A stretch of DNA of 64,000 nucleotides from Colletotrichum lupini (Eukaryota > Ascomycota > Sordariomycetes > Glomerellales > Glomerellaceae). The stretch lies in contig NC_064680.1 of the NCBI RefSeq assembly GCF_023278565.1, forward strand, positions 4,092,001-4,156,000, written 5' to 3'. The notes under the pieces are model-generated. The model saw nothing but the letters and a program-made list of their open reading frames with translations, was not told the DNA's origin and did no database searches. Below, piece by piece: positions 11,001 to 22,674 of the stretch. The translations under genes and the position numbers were made by a program. How positions within the stretch are numbered: position 1 is the first letter of the stretch; every line of letters begins with the position of its first letter.

Positions 11001-14000
11001 AACGGCCCTTATTAATAGTATTAAGTCGACCGAACGTATAATAAGAAAAGAAAGGAAGCTAGGTACGGTAATCGTTAATAAGGAATCCTAGATTTATTAA
11101 ATAGGTAGAGATTTAACTCGCGAGCAAGGTAACGGAAGAAGTAGTATTTTATTTATAAAAAAAATAGATATTAGTTAAGTAACTACTCTAAGAAAGAGCA
11201 TACTAAATCGTACGAATAATATAAAAAATCGAGGGTAGTAAATAGTAAAACTAGCCCTTATCGATTTAACTAATTTTTTATTATATATAAGGGCAGATCC
11301 GGGGGTACGGAACCTAGTAAAAGTAGCTAATTTAGTGGCCTAAAGTACCCGTACCCTATAGGAGATTTAGAAAATAAAAAAGATCTTACCCCCTATACTA
11401 ACGAATTAGATTATAACGAAGTTAACGATATTAACTACTCTTTCTTTACCCCGTTAGCCTCGGGAGGATATACGAGGCTAAATAAATAAAAAGTAATAAA
11501 AGCCCTTAATAAGTAGGCTTTTATTTATAAATAGTAAGGGAAGGTCCCTTAGATAACGGATATAGAGGTAGGTAAAAGGACGAATTTAATAGTATAGAAT
11601 TCTACTTTCTTAATATTTAGAAAAAAGGGATATAGTACTAAGTAATTCTAAGGGTAGCTAGAGGGGCCCTTTTTATACTACTTAGATTACTTAAATACTA
11701 AGCTTATATAAGTATTCTATATAAGTAAAAAGTACGGCCTAGATAATTTTTATAAGATTATCCTAGATACTAAGGTATCGTAATAGTTAATAAGAGGAAA
11801 AAGGCAATTCTAAGCGCTATAAAAAATCGTATTAATAACGCTTAATATATTAATAGTAGGTATTACGAGGATTAGCTTTAGCCTAGGTAAGGAAATCGTC
11901 GCCCTAGGTATAATAAAAATAGAGACGTACTTCAGAACGATAATTTTCTATATCTTACCTATTAATACCCTATTTCTCTTATATTTAAAAAATATAGATC
12001 GACTAGGTATTATATTTAATAATACGAGGAATAGAATCTCTAGCTATAAGTACTTTAAAATAGTTAAACGACGATAGGGGTACGCGTTTATAAGGCTTAT
12101 TAATAATACGAAGTTAATTAATTATTTAATAAAAAGTGAGCTTAGATAACTATACTAGAGATTTGGCTACCTATTAGTTACGAGGCTATATAACTTCCTA
12201 AAGTAATTAAGTAATAATAATATTAAAATAGGGGCGCTAGAGTAGTTAATAAAAGTATATTACTAATACTAAATAAATACGCAGAGCCTACGTAAATTTA
12301 AATTTAAATTGCGTAATAAGCTTAACTTTAATTAGGAAATCGTCGTCGATATTTTCTATTTAAATAGTCGACCGGTCCTATATATAATTAACGAGGCTAT
12401 ATTATTCTAAGTAGGGTAATTCTTATGGGATCTATAAGTAAAAATAGTATAGGTAGCTTTATAAAAAAGTTAGATCGATATATACTAAGGACCGCTAGAC
12501 GGTATTAGAACCGACGCTAGTATTAGTTTTAAGTTAGTAGAATTGAAGGAAAATGCGACGGCCTACGGTATATATTTAAAAGTCGTACTTATTAAAGCGT
12601 ATTATAGTATTAGAAAGGTAGAAAGGGCACACTAATAGTTAAAAAGGGCGTTTAGAATTATTAAAGAGGAAAATCCGGATTTTACTAACGACGAATGCTT
12701 CTAAATAATACTTAAATACTATAATAATACTATAGGGCCTAACGGACTTATACTAACGCTATTAGTATTTAGAGTATATTTAAAAACGACCTTAGCCTCG
12801 CTACCGTTACTAAGTATAAGTTAACGAGCCCGAGTAGTTAAAAAAATAATATAAGTACTACGCGAGGTAAGTATAAAAAAGTAAGTTAACGAGGTAATTA
12901 CTATGCGTAATAGGCCCGATATAGGGGATAATCTAGATATATTACTAAATTTAGATATATAAGTATAGCGCGAAATTACTTAATAGTAGGCTGGGCTATA
13001 TAAGTTAATTTCCGTTAATAAGCGCTCTTATATAGTTATAAAAAATCGTAACTAACCTCTCGAAGTATTAATTATAATAGTTAGACCGTACTATATAGAT
13101 CCTAACGAGGTAATTTCTAACTTATAAAAAGAAAAAGAACTAGGGGAAACTATATAACCCGTAGTAGAGGTATAGGAAATTATCCTTAATAAAATCGTTA
13201 TAGTAGTACTAATAGACGATGAGGAAGAGGAAATTGCCAAAAGGGTACTAATACTACTAGCGAGACGTTATAAAAGACTATAATAATAAGCCCTAACGCG
13301 GTAATTTATTACTAGCGACGAGGTAATTAACACTTTTTATATAATAAAAAAAAAGCCGATTTCGAGCTAGTAGTTAAACTACGTAAAGAAGGCGTAATTA
13401 TAACTACTAGAAAGCCGTATAAGGGATTAGATTTTATCGAAGTAGATACTCTTTATAATCGAGGGGTCTATCGATTTATCTTATATAACTTAGAAAAATA
13501 TATAAACCTTTATATATTTAAATTACGAATAGTTCGTAAGATTAAAAGGAAAGGAACACCCTAGCTATACGAGAAGTTTAGATACGTAATTTAGGGGTAT
13601 AGTAACGTTAAAAAGGCGACGCTACTTATATAATTGCCTACTATATAGCGCTATAGCTAACGATTAATAATAGCACTAATAGCATTACTACGGAAGAAGG
13701 GATACGAGATTTAGAGCTATAATATTACCTAGGTATATACCTAATCGGCTATAGGGCTTATAAGGAAAATCTTAGCCTATTTACTAAAGGAAATAGCTAG
13801 TAAGTACTTAGAAAGTACGATTATTAAAGTGCTTAAGCTATTATATAGGCTCGCAGAATTGGGCACTTATTAGTAGGCTACTTACTACGATTTTTATATT
13901 AATTAACTATTAATAATTACCTTTACGTACGACCCGTACTTACTAGTTACGGAGTATAAAGGTAACTAATTTAGGATTATTAAAATATAGACTAATAATA

Positions 14001-15055
14001 TATTAGGCCTATTTAATATTAACTTTATAAAAAAGGAGGATAAGGAGCTTTAAAAAGCGGGCTTTATAATAAAGCTAAAAAAGGTCCTTATAATAAATAC
14101 CCCCTTAGTATTTAATAGCGGGATTTTTATAATTAAAAAGGAAACCGTCGTTTTTTAATAAAAGGGGTAGGGTAAGAAGATTAACCTCGTTAACCCGAAC
14201 GTAACCGATATTAAAAAATAGTATAAGGCTAAGCTTATACGAGGGGTATATATTATAAGTATTTATTAGCCCGAGGTAATTTTTAACTATATTAGGGTAG
14301 CGTAAGCTATAAATCTAACCGAACGAGACATCGAGGTACTTAATAAGTAGCTTAAGTAGTAGTAAATAAATCTTAATCGAGGTCTCGTTTATTACTTAAT
14401 CGACCTTGTAACTAATAAGCTCTACGTCTTTATTAATAAGTTATTTATAAATAATAACGACCTTATTTCGTAATTAGGGTATATTATTATCCTAGTTAAT
14501 AAGAATATAGGTAAGAGCGAATTTACTATATATAATAATATAATCTACTACTCGTTAATTAAAAGTAAGTAAGTAATAAGAAGTATACTAGCGTTAGAGG
14601 TTTATAATATAGTTAATAGCGTTAACCTCTCCTATGCGATTTTAATAACGCTAAGGAAGATTACTAATCGAATTAGCCTTTTACCTATTTTAATAGTTAT
14701 CTATACCGATTCCTACTCGCTATACGAATGCTTTATTAAATTAGGAACGACGAAGGAAAAGAGGCTTATAATTAATATTATAGCCCTTAAGTAATCGTAT
14801 AAAAAGCGTAAGATACTTAAGATTTATTAGATTAATAATAAAAATAACCTCGTAGACGCTTTTATAAAAGTAGTACTAAATAAGGGATTAGAGTAATTTA
14901 TAAGTAGTAGAAAAGTTATTATATAAATAGAGGGATAGGTTATATAAAAAAAAATAGAGAAAAGGGAGAAAAGGAGACGACTTAGTAAACGGGCCCGAGG
15001 TCGAATTATACCTCTAATTATAGTAGTTAAATTAATAAAAAAAAGAGAAAGTTAG

Positions 15056-15257
15056 TATCGGATTAGAAGTTTAATTTAACCGCGGTATATAGCCGACTAC
15101 ATAGGGGCTAATTAGGGGCCCTATTTACGATTATCGTAGCTAGCCTAACCTACGGTTAGAACCTCCTTTTTATACCTACGTAGATATTTAGATAGTTTAA
15201 TTAATCTCTTCGTTAACTACGGTTCGAACTAACTACCCTATAATAGGGATACTAACA
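15056..15257 (+). repeat. 3' LTR of copia copy 1
   Basis: 202 bp, aligns along its length with 7893-8094; differences seen are mainly C-to-T or G-to-A. Preceded by an A/G-rich polypurine tract and followed by the target duplication CTTTG. Confidence 0.9.
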
Positions 15258-15262
15258 CTTTG

Positions 15263-16620
15263 CAATACAGACGATGGCAAGCTTCATGAGCCGGATTCGC
15301 TGAGGGGAGGCCGATGCCTTCTATTCCCTGCGAAGCAATCTGCAAGTCCCTCGTCTGACGTTGCTGAGGGAGTTTTGCATGACCAGGGCAATTCCGCTAC
15401 CTCCCAGGATACTCTATACCCACCCTGCACGGGAAGCAATCTGAGACTTAACAATCTCTTCAGTAGGCACACATGAAGTATACGAGAATGTGCTGTATAA
15501 AAGTGTCCACATCCTACAATCTTGTTCCACATTGTTTTCATATCTTGTCCAAAGCTAAATCTTACTCATCCTAGCTTAAGAAAGCACGAAGAGCTACAGC
15601 ACATTTACTTCGATAGGGCATCGTATACGGCAGTTTCCTTGCGTATCATCAATCTACCAATACCAAGGCATAATAGCCCGTCTCCCCATTTTCGGTGTCC
15701 TGTTCAGCCCGACCCTACGTAATCACTATCAATAATACCATCATATGGAAGATTGATCTCCCTTAGCATCGGAACCCGGGTCGGCCTGCCTTCACGCTGT
15801 CCTCCTATATTTGACCTAAAAGGCGTATTACAAGGGCGCGCCCGGATATGAAGGTGAGAGGGATTTCATTCGAATTTCAGAAAGAGACTCTTCTCCTTTC
15901 GGAAGAAACGCTCTTTGCGTAGCACCGGAACTATTCCAGATATTTCATGCATTCGGTTCAAGGGAAGATGAAGAGTTCGACAAGGGATGTTTTCTGACTA
16001 ACACAAAGATACAGGCAATATCACTAATGAAGGATGTAAAAGATCCAGTTCCCAAATTTACTCGTAGTCAATCACAATAGCTTTAGGCCTAGTAGTTAGA
16101 GCGAAGGATGAGCCGGGCATCCCAACCGCCTACAGGTACGTTAAGGGCGGCCTGGCACTTCATAATCTCCACGGTACGAGTAACCTGAGGTCCAAGTGTC
16201 CGCAGGTCAGGAGGTGAACGGGTCAGAAGTCAACCGGACATCCGAAGCATACCTCCCAGTTGGCGTAGAAATATGAGTCGGCAAATTGATTCGATGATTG
16301 CGAGCTACCCCTCATTTCCGTGGCAATGGCACCTGAGGTCCAGTCCCATTGCAGATGATTGAAACAAATCCAATGGGACGAACGAATCGGATAAGTTGGA
16401 GATGAACCTTCTTTCCCCAGGCTTTGCTGCCAGGCAGGCCAAGGTCCCTACCGTGTCTTTGTAATCGGACAACATAAAGACCGAGTTACCCCTCTTCTGG
16501 ACATTGGTGATAGGATCGATCTTTCTTCGTACATGATAGATTCGACATCCATTTACTGTAGCTGACCCTATTCCTATACATTCAAAGTGCATTAAAGAGT
16601 TCTTCTGTACGACGACAACA
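15263..16620. other. Gene-poor stretch right of copia copy 1
   Basis: Normal base composition returns at once after the target duplication. No domain-bearing ORF or intron chain was recognised. A minus-strand ORF at 16305-16667 (120 codons) has no family I know. Confidence 0.4.
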
Positions 16621-16925
16621 ATGGCACCTTCCGCGACTGAAAAGGCACAAGCCAAGTTCTTTGCCATCCTGGAAGATCCCCGACGTTATGACTCTTCAAG
16701 TTTGTCGCCCCAGCTTAGAATTGAGACCAACGCAGGATCAGAACTGACTTCGAGACTGAAGACTCTAAGAACAGGGTCATGATAACGCGAACACCGTCCA
16801 GTGGTTCCGATTTGACCAACAACATGACTGGTCGTCGTGGTAGCGCCAGCAGTCAAGGCTCTGCCACTGACCAACATCATCTTCGAAATAGACTCAAGAC
16901 CTGGCTCTATCCCGGAGCGGTTTGA
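16621..16925 (+). pseudogene. Candidate small serine-rich protein gene with a frameshift
   Basis: An ATG at 16621 in a good fungal start context (GACAACAATGGC) opens MAPSATEKAQAKFFAILEDP and runs 53 codons to TGA at 16780. In another frame, overlapping that stop, the sequence continues as a Ser/Arg-rich tail containing GSDLTNNMTGRRGSASSQGS and HLRNRLKTWLYPGAV, ending TGA at 16923-16925. Both halves read like one roughly 100-residue fungal protein, and no intron of normal size would join them. So it is either a frameshifted pseudogene, a sequencing error, or chance. I do not recognise a family. The call rests on sequence texture only. Confidence 0.35.
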
Positions 16926-17640
16926 TACAATTCGTCAAATCTTCCTATTTTCAAACGCGCTATAATTATTGGAGACGCCAGACTGGACATCCGTCTCTGC
17001 GTTGTCTGGTGTTGGCGTTTTGCGTCAACTTTCCCAAACCGTTTTCTGGGTCTCTCGGGGATACTGGAATGATCGCAGATTGCCTGGAGTATAACTTGTT
17101 TCAAGAATGGTATTATACTGTTTATGTCCTCTATTATTTTGGAATGTAACAATTTGTCTAGGATAAGAATTTATGAATGAGTTCTGATCGAAAGACCTCT
17201 CATTGTTTATCTGTTCACTATTTACCAAGTCTTCGTTGGGCTTGAGGAATGAAATGAAGGCATGATAAAATGAATGCCGTAACCATGATCGCTGACACGA
17301 GACACAAATCTTCTAAATCCGTGATACTTCTTCAGATGTATACAGCCGAGCAAAACTTCCAGTAGTTTCCCATGTGGCCATGTATTATCCGTCTACAAGC
17401 TACTCCACACAGCGTGTAATCAAGGACGCAGTGAGCCGGCATGACGCAGGGGAACATTGCGTTGAGGAATTACCTAGCCCCATAAGCAAGCTTGAGAGAA
17501 AAATAAATAATCATGTATTTCTCTCGTGCAAGATTCAAACGAGGTGTTCTGACGGCGTGCAAAGACCAATCAAATCTGTTTGGTTTCATTCATCATCGCT
17601 TCTAACCAGACGGCTTTCTCGGTCCCAGCCTCGCAAGCAA
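16926..17640. other. Intergenic, nothing recognised
   Basis: Short ORFs on both strands only; no motif, repeat or RNA gene seen. Confidence 0.4.
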
Positions 17641-18680
17641 CTTCGATAGAATGTTCTCTTTGGAGTATTCAAGATCTCTTATATGCCACAGAAGCAGGAA
17701 CACAAGTTCGATGGCAACCATTTCTCGTTGTGGGTCCCGACTATGAGGCAAAAGCAGAACTCACTCACTGTGGTCAACCGGATGGTGGGAATGACCTCCA
17801 GCGTGGTGATAGACTGCCATAATATGTGATTCCGTTTCTTCACCGTGGTTCCTTTGATTGTCCTCCGTTAAATGGTAGCAGAGTGAGCCGACATCTTGAG
17901 GTCGTAGCTGCCACTGCATTCCAGGGTGATCATCTGATGTCATGTTGAGGGCTGGGTATTGTCTAGACCTTGACAGAGAAGGCTCATTTCTCCCATTGAA
18001 AAAGGTGGAAGTAGGGATGCAAGAACATGAACGTTGCCCAGACCAGGTACTTCAAGTGCTGATTCTCCCTGCTGTCCATTGGGAAGAGTTCTCAAGACAC
18101 TCATCAGTCCTTCAATTTGTTTACGTGAGAGTGAGCTGGATTTTCTCTTTCCATTGTGATGGCGTAATTATTATCAAGAACCACGCTTCCTTGATGGACT
18201 GTAACGAGATTTTGATTAGGCGCCACGTCGAGGAAGAATTCGACATTGGAATCCATCCCGTCGCCTTCAGGTCGGCGCATGAACATCATGTTGATTTTGT
18301 ACATGCTAGATCCCATGGAACCGCCTTAAACAGCCTCATTATAGATATTTTTGATATCGTAAACTGGTAGGTGTGTCACTGTGCTGGTATGTCTTGGGAA
18401 GAAGAGAATCCGAGAGAGCCCTGCCGCTGGAAGAGGAACTCTCCTCTCTCTAGTTTGGTCGAGACTTTGGGATGCAATTGGTTCGAGATTGTAAGGAAGA
18501 GGTTTGTACAGACTGTCGAGACTGTCGTTACTCTCCATGTGAGCCGGTATGTGCCAACAATAGGGATCGGTTGGTCGACACATTTCAAAACCGAACGACG
18601 GAGGTGAACGCGACTGGGTTCGGAGGACGTTAAAGTAGATATGACATTTCCAAATGAATTCACGAGGACACTGGACAACT
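17641..18680 (-). pseudogene. Possible decayed coding remnant, family unknown
   Basis: On the minus strand several consecutive frame segments have protein-like texture: HIPAHMESNDSLDSLYKPLP (about 18,560-18,500), MYKINMMFMRRPEGDGMDSN and FFLDVAPNQNLVTVHQGSVV (18,310-18,180), then LMSVLRTLPNGQQGE in another frame (about 18,100) and VAIELVFLLLWHIRDLEYS (about 17,730-17,670). No single frame or plausible intron set joins them, and no domain is recognised. It could be an old frameshifted gene or chance. Low confidence. Confidence 0.2.
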
Positions 18681-19887
18681 GAATTTAAAGGATTGGGGAC
18701 ATATTTATTAGGACTTCGCTAAAATCCTCCTCTACTTCACTCGATTTGCGTGTTGCGACTAGCTTGAGCCTATGCCGTCGCAGATTGAGCCTTCCCACCT
18801 AACTTTGAGTCTTACCGGTATAGCATCCTCCAGCTGCGACGGTGGAGTCTCCGAATACGTGAACAAATCCGGACAACAATTCTCAGACGAGTGTATGTCG
18901 CACAATGGATATCAACGCCGGCGATCGAGCCCTAGCTTCAAGTCGTGCTCAAACTTTGTGCGACACTTGCATTGTCAAGATTCACGTGCGCCGAGAAGTT
19001 CGAGGATTATCAACCCGCTGGCTGGTTGTCTAACCTAAAAGGGTACATGCTTCAACCGCTCCCCTTGACCGCTACCTAGGCCCCGAACTGGGGTTATCTT
19101 AGTATCTTAGATACAGTCCAACTCGAGACTCATTTGTTGGACTTATTTTCATTGCATTAGTTCGGACGCAATCCCGCCTTGAACCTTAACTGTTGATGGT
19201 GTAATTCATAGGACCACGTCGTTGCGGCTGTGACCCCGACTCTGGGATTTGAAACCCTGTATGCAGCCACACTAGTCTAGTACGTGAAGGTAGACAGCTA
19301 TCATTCATCGGATCCTGACCCAGCTCCATGGTCAGGAAGTAGGTACTTTTGTAGGGTACCACGACGGAAAGAACTCTGCGTGGGGTTTGGCTACAGACAA
19401 GATGCCCGCTCCGATCATCGATGAGCCACGTTCATTCTGATGGGGTTGCGTGCGGCATACATTAACCGGTACATCGGTCACAGATCTACAATTGCACAGG
19501 AATCCCTTTCTACGAGCGATTCCTCGGCAGTGTCCCAGCCGTTATCTGTTCTGATGCGGCACGGCGTTTGCACACCTTCACAGGAGGATGCGACTTTTTT
19601 AGACCTCGCTGCCTATTGTGCATGCAAGCATAGCAGATCTTACCACCCATTTCTACATAAGACAAGCACATCATGCATCTTTGTCACTTCAAAGTATTTC
19701 ACCCACACGGAGGTCATGTCCGTATTAATACAGCACATCTGGAGGATTCGCATTTCCATAAGGATGGTGGCATCACACAGGGAGTATGGTTCGGGCTCCC
19801 ATATACTAAGCAACCTTTCAACGATGATCATCTTTCGCATGGTAACAAATCGGCCTTTGGCCATGGCACATCCGGCAGTCGTTTAGT
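18681..19887. other. Intergenic, nothing recognised
   Basis: 1.2 kb of mixed-composition DNA ending at the 3' end of the DUF1349-type gene. Short ORFs overlap on both strands with no domain. Confidence 0.4.
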
Positions 19888-20637
19888 CTACTGACTCCAC
19901 TGCACCTTGAACTGGGCAAACTCGACTTTCAGCCCATCCTTGGCGTCCTTATCCGGTCTCGCAGCCAGCGGACTGACATCCAAGACCCAGTCACCCTCAT
20001 TCTCGTCCGCAAAGATCCAACAAATTTTCCTCAGAGGGATTCTCTTTTTGATGTTTCCGTCTTTATCCAGCAACAGGTGGTGTACCCAAGCATTTTTACC
20101 TTGGGGACCTCCGTCCCGGAAGACCTCAATCGTCACGCTCTTATTGTCCTCGCCATCCCCTAGGGTCAAGGGATAGAGGCCCCAGTCGGCATACCGGTCA
20201 CAGGTGACTGTGCTCAAGTGAGGCTGGCCATCATATAGCTCGATTCCGGTCTTGATCCATTTACTGTTTGGAGGCGCTGCCTCTGAGGCTAGTCTCGGCA
20301 CAAGAAGCACACCAGATTGGTCGTATGAGTGGGCCCAGGGCGCCGAGAAACTGACGCGAACTGAAAGGAAGTTCTTCAGAGGGCCAGTGCTGGTATGGAT
20401 ATTTGGGACTATGAATCGTCAGTGCATGTCGCAAGTGTCACAATATGAAAAATAGCTAGTGGAGAGGTCCGAATTTGATTCTAGGCGGCAGGCCGAGACC
20501 CAAGAAATGAAGAGGTTGAGGTGGCATGTATGTTACATGTACTTACTGTTCCATGCGTTGTGTCCGGGCTTTCTCCAGATATCAGTCCCGGGATCCGCCT
20601 CAACGGTGAACAGCGTTGTATTATCCAGAGATGCCAT
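19888..20637 (-). CDS. DUF1349 / concanavalin-A-like fold protein
   Basis: Two exons, 20637-20547 and 20408-19888, with a 138-bp intron, giving 203 residues. The protein starts MASLDNTTLFTVEADPGTDIW and contains FLSVRVSFSAPWAHSYDQSG, GVLLVPRL, WIKTGIELYDGQPHLSTV, IEVFRDG and a C-terminal KVEFAQFKVQW strand. This is the layout of DUF1349 (bacterial YesU/fungal 'regulation of enolase 1'-like) beta-sandwich proteins, in which W.KTG.E and the SVV/STV strand are conserved. No signal peptide, so cytosolic. The biochemical role of the family is poorly known. Its promoter faces the 3' end of the aminotransferase gene. Confidence 0.82.
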
Positions 20638-21162
20638 ATTCGGTAAAAGGACCAGGCTAGTAATTTGTGTGTTTTGGGTGAATGTGAGTGCAGGTGTGCA
20701 TGGGGGTGAGTGAGCTGACCTCTATTTATTCTTTAAATGCCCTGCGTTGCACCGATTTCTTATTAAGCATAACAAGCCCCTTACACCATTTCCTAATGGC
20801 TCGAGGGTGGCCTAAATTAGCCCCGCGCGGGGCATGAGCTGATTGCGTTCTCGGTCAGCCCTACTGACCCCAGTCCAAGCCAAGGCCTTCAGCAGACACT
20901 AGCTAGGCTCAATGAGGCCGAATAAGGGTCGATCTGTAGCATCCTGGTCGTGGACTATTTGACCTGAAGAGCTCAATCAAAGTTTTGTTCTATCTAATCT
21001 ATGTGGTTTTGTGCGTGGTGATCGTATCCGATTCAATGTGAGTTGGCTTGACAGACTGTCTTGACATGAAATGCAGGAGAAACGATAGAAAGGAAAGGAA
21101 AATAGAAAACTAGTGAGAGACCAGTACAACCATAGAACGTAACTCTTGATCGCCCATCATGC
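20638..21162. promoter_or_regulatory. Upstream region of the DUF1349 gene
   Basis: 525 bp containing a TA-rich stretch near 20,720-20,745 (ATTTATTCTTTAAAT) that could serve as a core promoter about 90 bp upstream of the start codon, then the 3' flank of the aminotransferase. No other gene seen. Confidence 0.35.
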
Positions 21163-22674
21163 TCAAATCTGCCCTTTTGCTCTCATCTCGTCAAAAACAC
21201 TGTCCACAACTCGCTTGGCACGACAAACGATCTCCTCCACATCCGTGGGGGTGACGGTGAAGGGCGGGGCAAGAAGAAAGTGATCTCCGTTCCAACCATC
21301 GGCGCAGCCCGTGGAGGAAAAGAGGCAAACATCGTAGCCCTTCTCAAGTCCACGAAGACGCATACGGCGAGCAAGATTCAAGGAAGGGTCCAGGGGCGCC
21401 TTTGTAGTCTTGTCTGCCACAAACTCAATGCACCAAAACATGCCGCGGCCGCGAACATCGCCAACGTGGGGATGGTCTTTGAATGCCTGACGAAGGAGGT
21501 GCCCAAATAGGATGCCCATGATACGCGCGTTGCGAACAAGGTGCTTCTCCTTGATGATGCGCTGCACCTCGATGGCAGCGACAACGTTGAGCGGGTGACA
21601 TTGGTACGTTTGTCCGTGCTGAAAGGAGGCGCTACCCTGCTTGAGGCCCTCGATGACGCGTTCATGAATGAGAATGGCAGAGATTGTGCCATATCCAGCT
21701 GCGAGTCCCTTGCCCACGGCCTGAATGTCAGGAACGACATTGTCATGTTGCCAGGCGTGCATGTAGCCAGTTCGCCCGAGACCGCACATGACCTCGTCAA
21801 AGATGATGAGAGCACCATGACGATGACAAACATCTTTCATAGCCTGCAGATATCCGGGCAAAGCTGTGACGCATCCGAGGGCCTGGGAAATTTAGCAAGA
21901 GAACTAAGAAGAAACAGACCAGGCTGAGTATAGCTTACAGTGCCAACCATCGGTTCGATAATGAAGGCGCACACATTGTCTGGGCCTAATCTCTGGAACT
22001 CGCCCTCCAGCTCAAGAGCCAATCGCTCTACATACTCCTCAACCGATTCAGCACTTTCTAGCTCTCTGTAGGGATGGCAAGGAGACACATGGGAAACATT
22101 GTCAGCCAGGACGTCCATGAAAGGCTCTTTACGGGCCTTCAAGTCGCCAACGGCCAAAGTGCCCAGAGTACAGCCGTGCCAGGAGCTCTCCCTGGCGATG
22201 AATTTGGTACGAGGAGCTTTGGGATCTTTCTCAAGGAAGTATTGCCGAGCAAGCTTCAAAGCTCCCTCGACCGCCTCGGAGCCTGCCCAAAGTATCAGTT
22301 TTCGGTCTTATGAACTCTGTCAAAGTCTTGTTCTTACCAGATCCTAGGAGGCACGCTCTCGACAACTGACCATTGGTCGACTTAACCAGAATATCGGCAA
22401 GCTCATGAGAAGGATCATTCTGGAAGTAGCCTGGGTGAGCATAAGTGAACTTGTTGAGCTGCTTGATGATGGCGCTCTTGACTCGCTCGTTGCCATGACC
22501 GATGGCAGAGACTGCTGCTCCACCAGTGGAGTCGAGAATCTTTTGGCCATTCTTCAGGGTGAAGTAGAGTCCATCGGCATATTCAACTGTAGGAGCTGAG
22601 GAAGGGTAAACGCTCTGATAAAAGAGCGAGTTCTCTGCGGGAACAAGGTCATCGGCGATTGCGAGGGAGCCCAT
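21163..22674 (-). CDS. Class III PLP-dependent aminotransferase
   Basis: Three exons, 22674-22338, 22282-21939 and 21882-21163, with introns of 55 and 56 bp, giving 466 residues. Class III transaminases move an amino group from an omega or beta amino acid or amine to a keto acid through PLP. Visible: GSGSEAVEGALKLAR (PLP phosphate contact) spanning the first splice site, ARESSWHGCTLG, FIIEPMVGT, LIIFDEVMCGLGRTG with the pyridine-contacting Asp256, and the Schiff-base Lys285 in AVGKGLAAGYG. RGRGMFWCIEF is the substrate-side strand. The N-terminus has no clear mitochondrial leader. It resembles fungal proteins annotated as acetylornithine/omega-amino acid aminotransferases; the substrate is not determinable here. 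Confidence 0.93.

Larger units (their letters stand above)
7893..15257 (+). mobile_element. Copia-type LTR retrotransposon, copy 1, RIP-inactivated
   Basis: A 7,365-bp element bounded by 202-bp LTRs that begin TG(T/A)CGG and end ACTAACA or its RIP-mutated form, and by an identical 5-bp target duplication CTTTG at 7888-7892 and 15258-15262. The interior is AT-rich and nearly free of CA/TG dinucleotides, with TAA/TAG stops throughout, so no protein can be made. Reading through the stops, a reverse transcriptase (T-D-D-type active site near 13,985-14,010) and an RNase H domain (about 14,378-14,500) lie just before the 3' LTR. RT-RNase H in the last position, with no integrase after it, is the Ty1/copia order. 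A purine tract (15,038-15,055) precedes the 3' LTR. Confidence 0.9.

Noticed and set aside
7893..15257. AT-rich block as a centromere or mitochondrial insert
   Set aside because: Paired LTRs, a 5-bp target duplication and RT/RNase H traces identify it as a RIP-mutated retrotransposon.
19200..19290. tRNA-like text (GGGATTTGAAACCC)
   Set aside because: The putative T-loop has the wrong length and sequence, and no acceptor or anticodon stems pair around it.
21378..21833. 151-codon minus-strand ORF
   Set aside because: It is a shifted-frame shadow of the aminotransferase exon with the PLP lysine.
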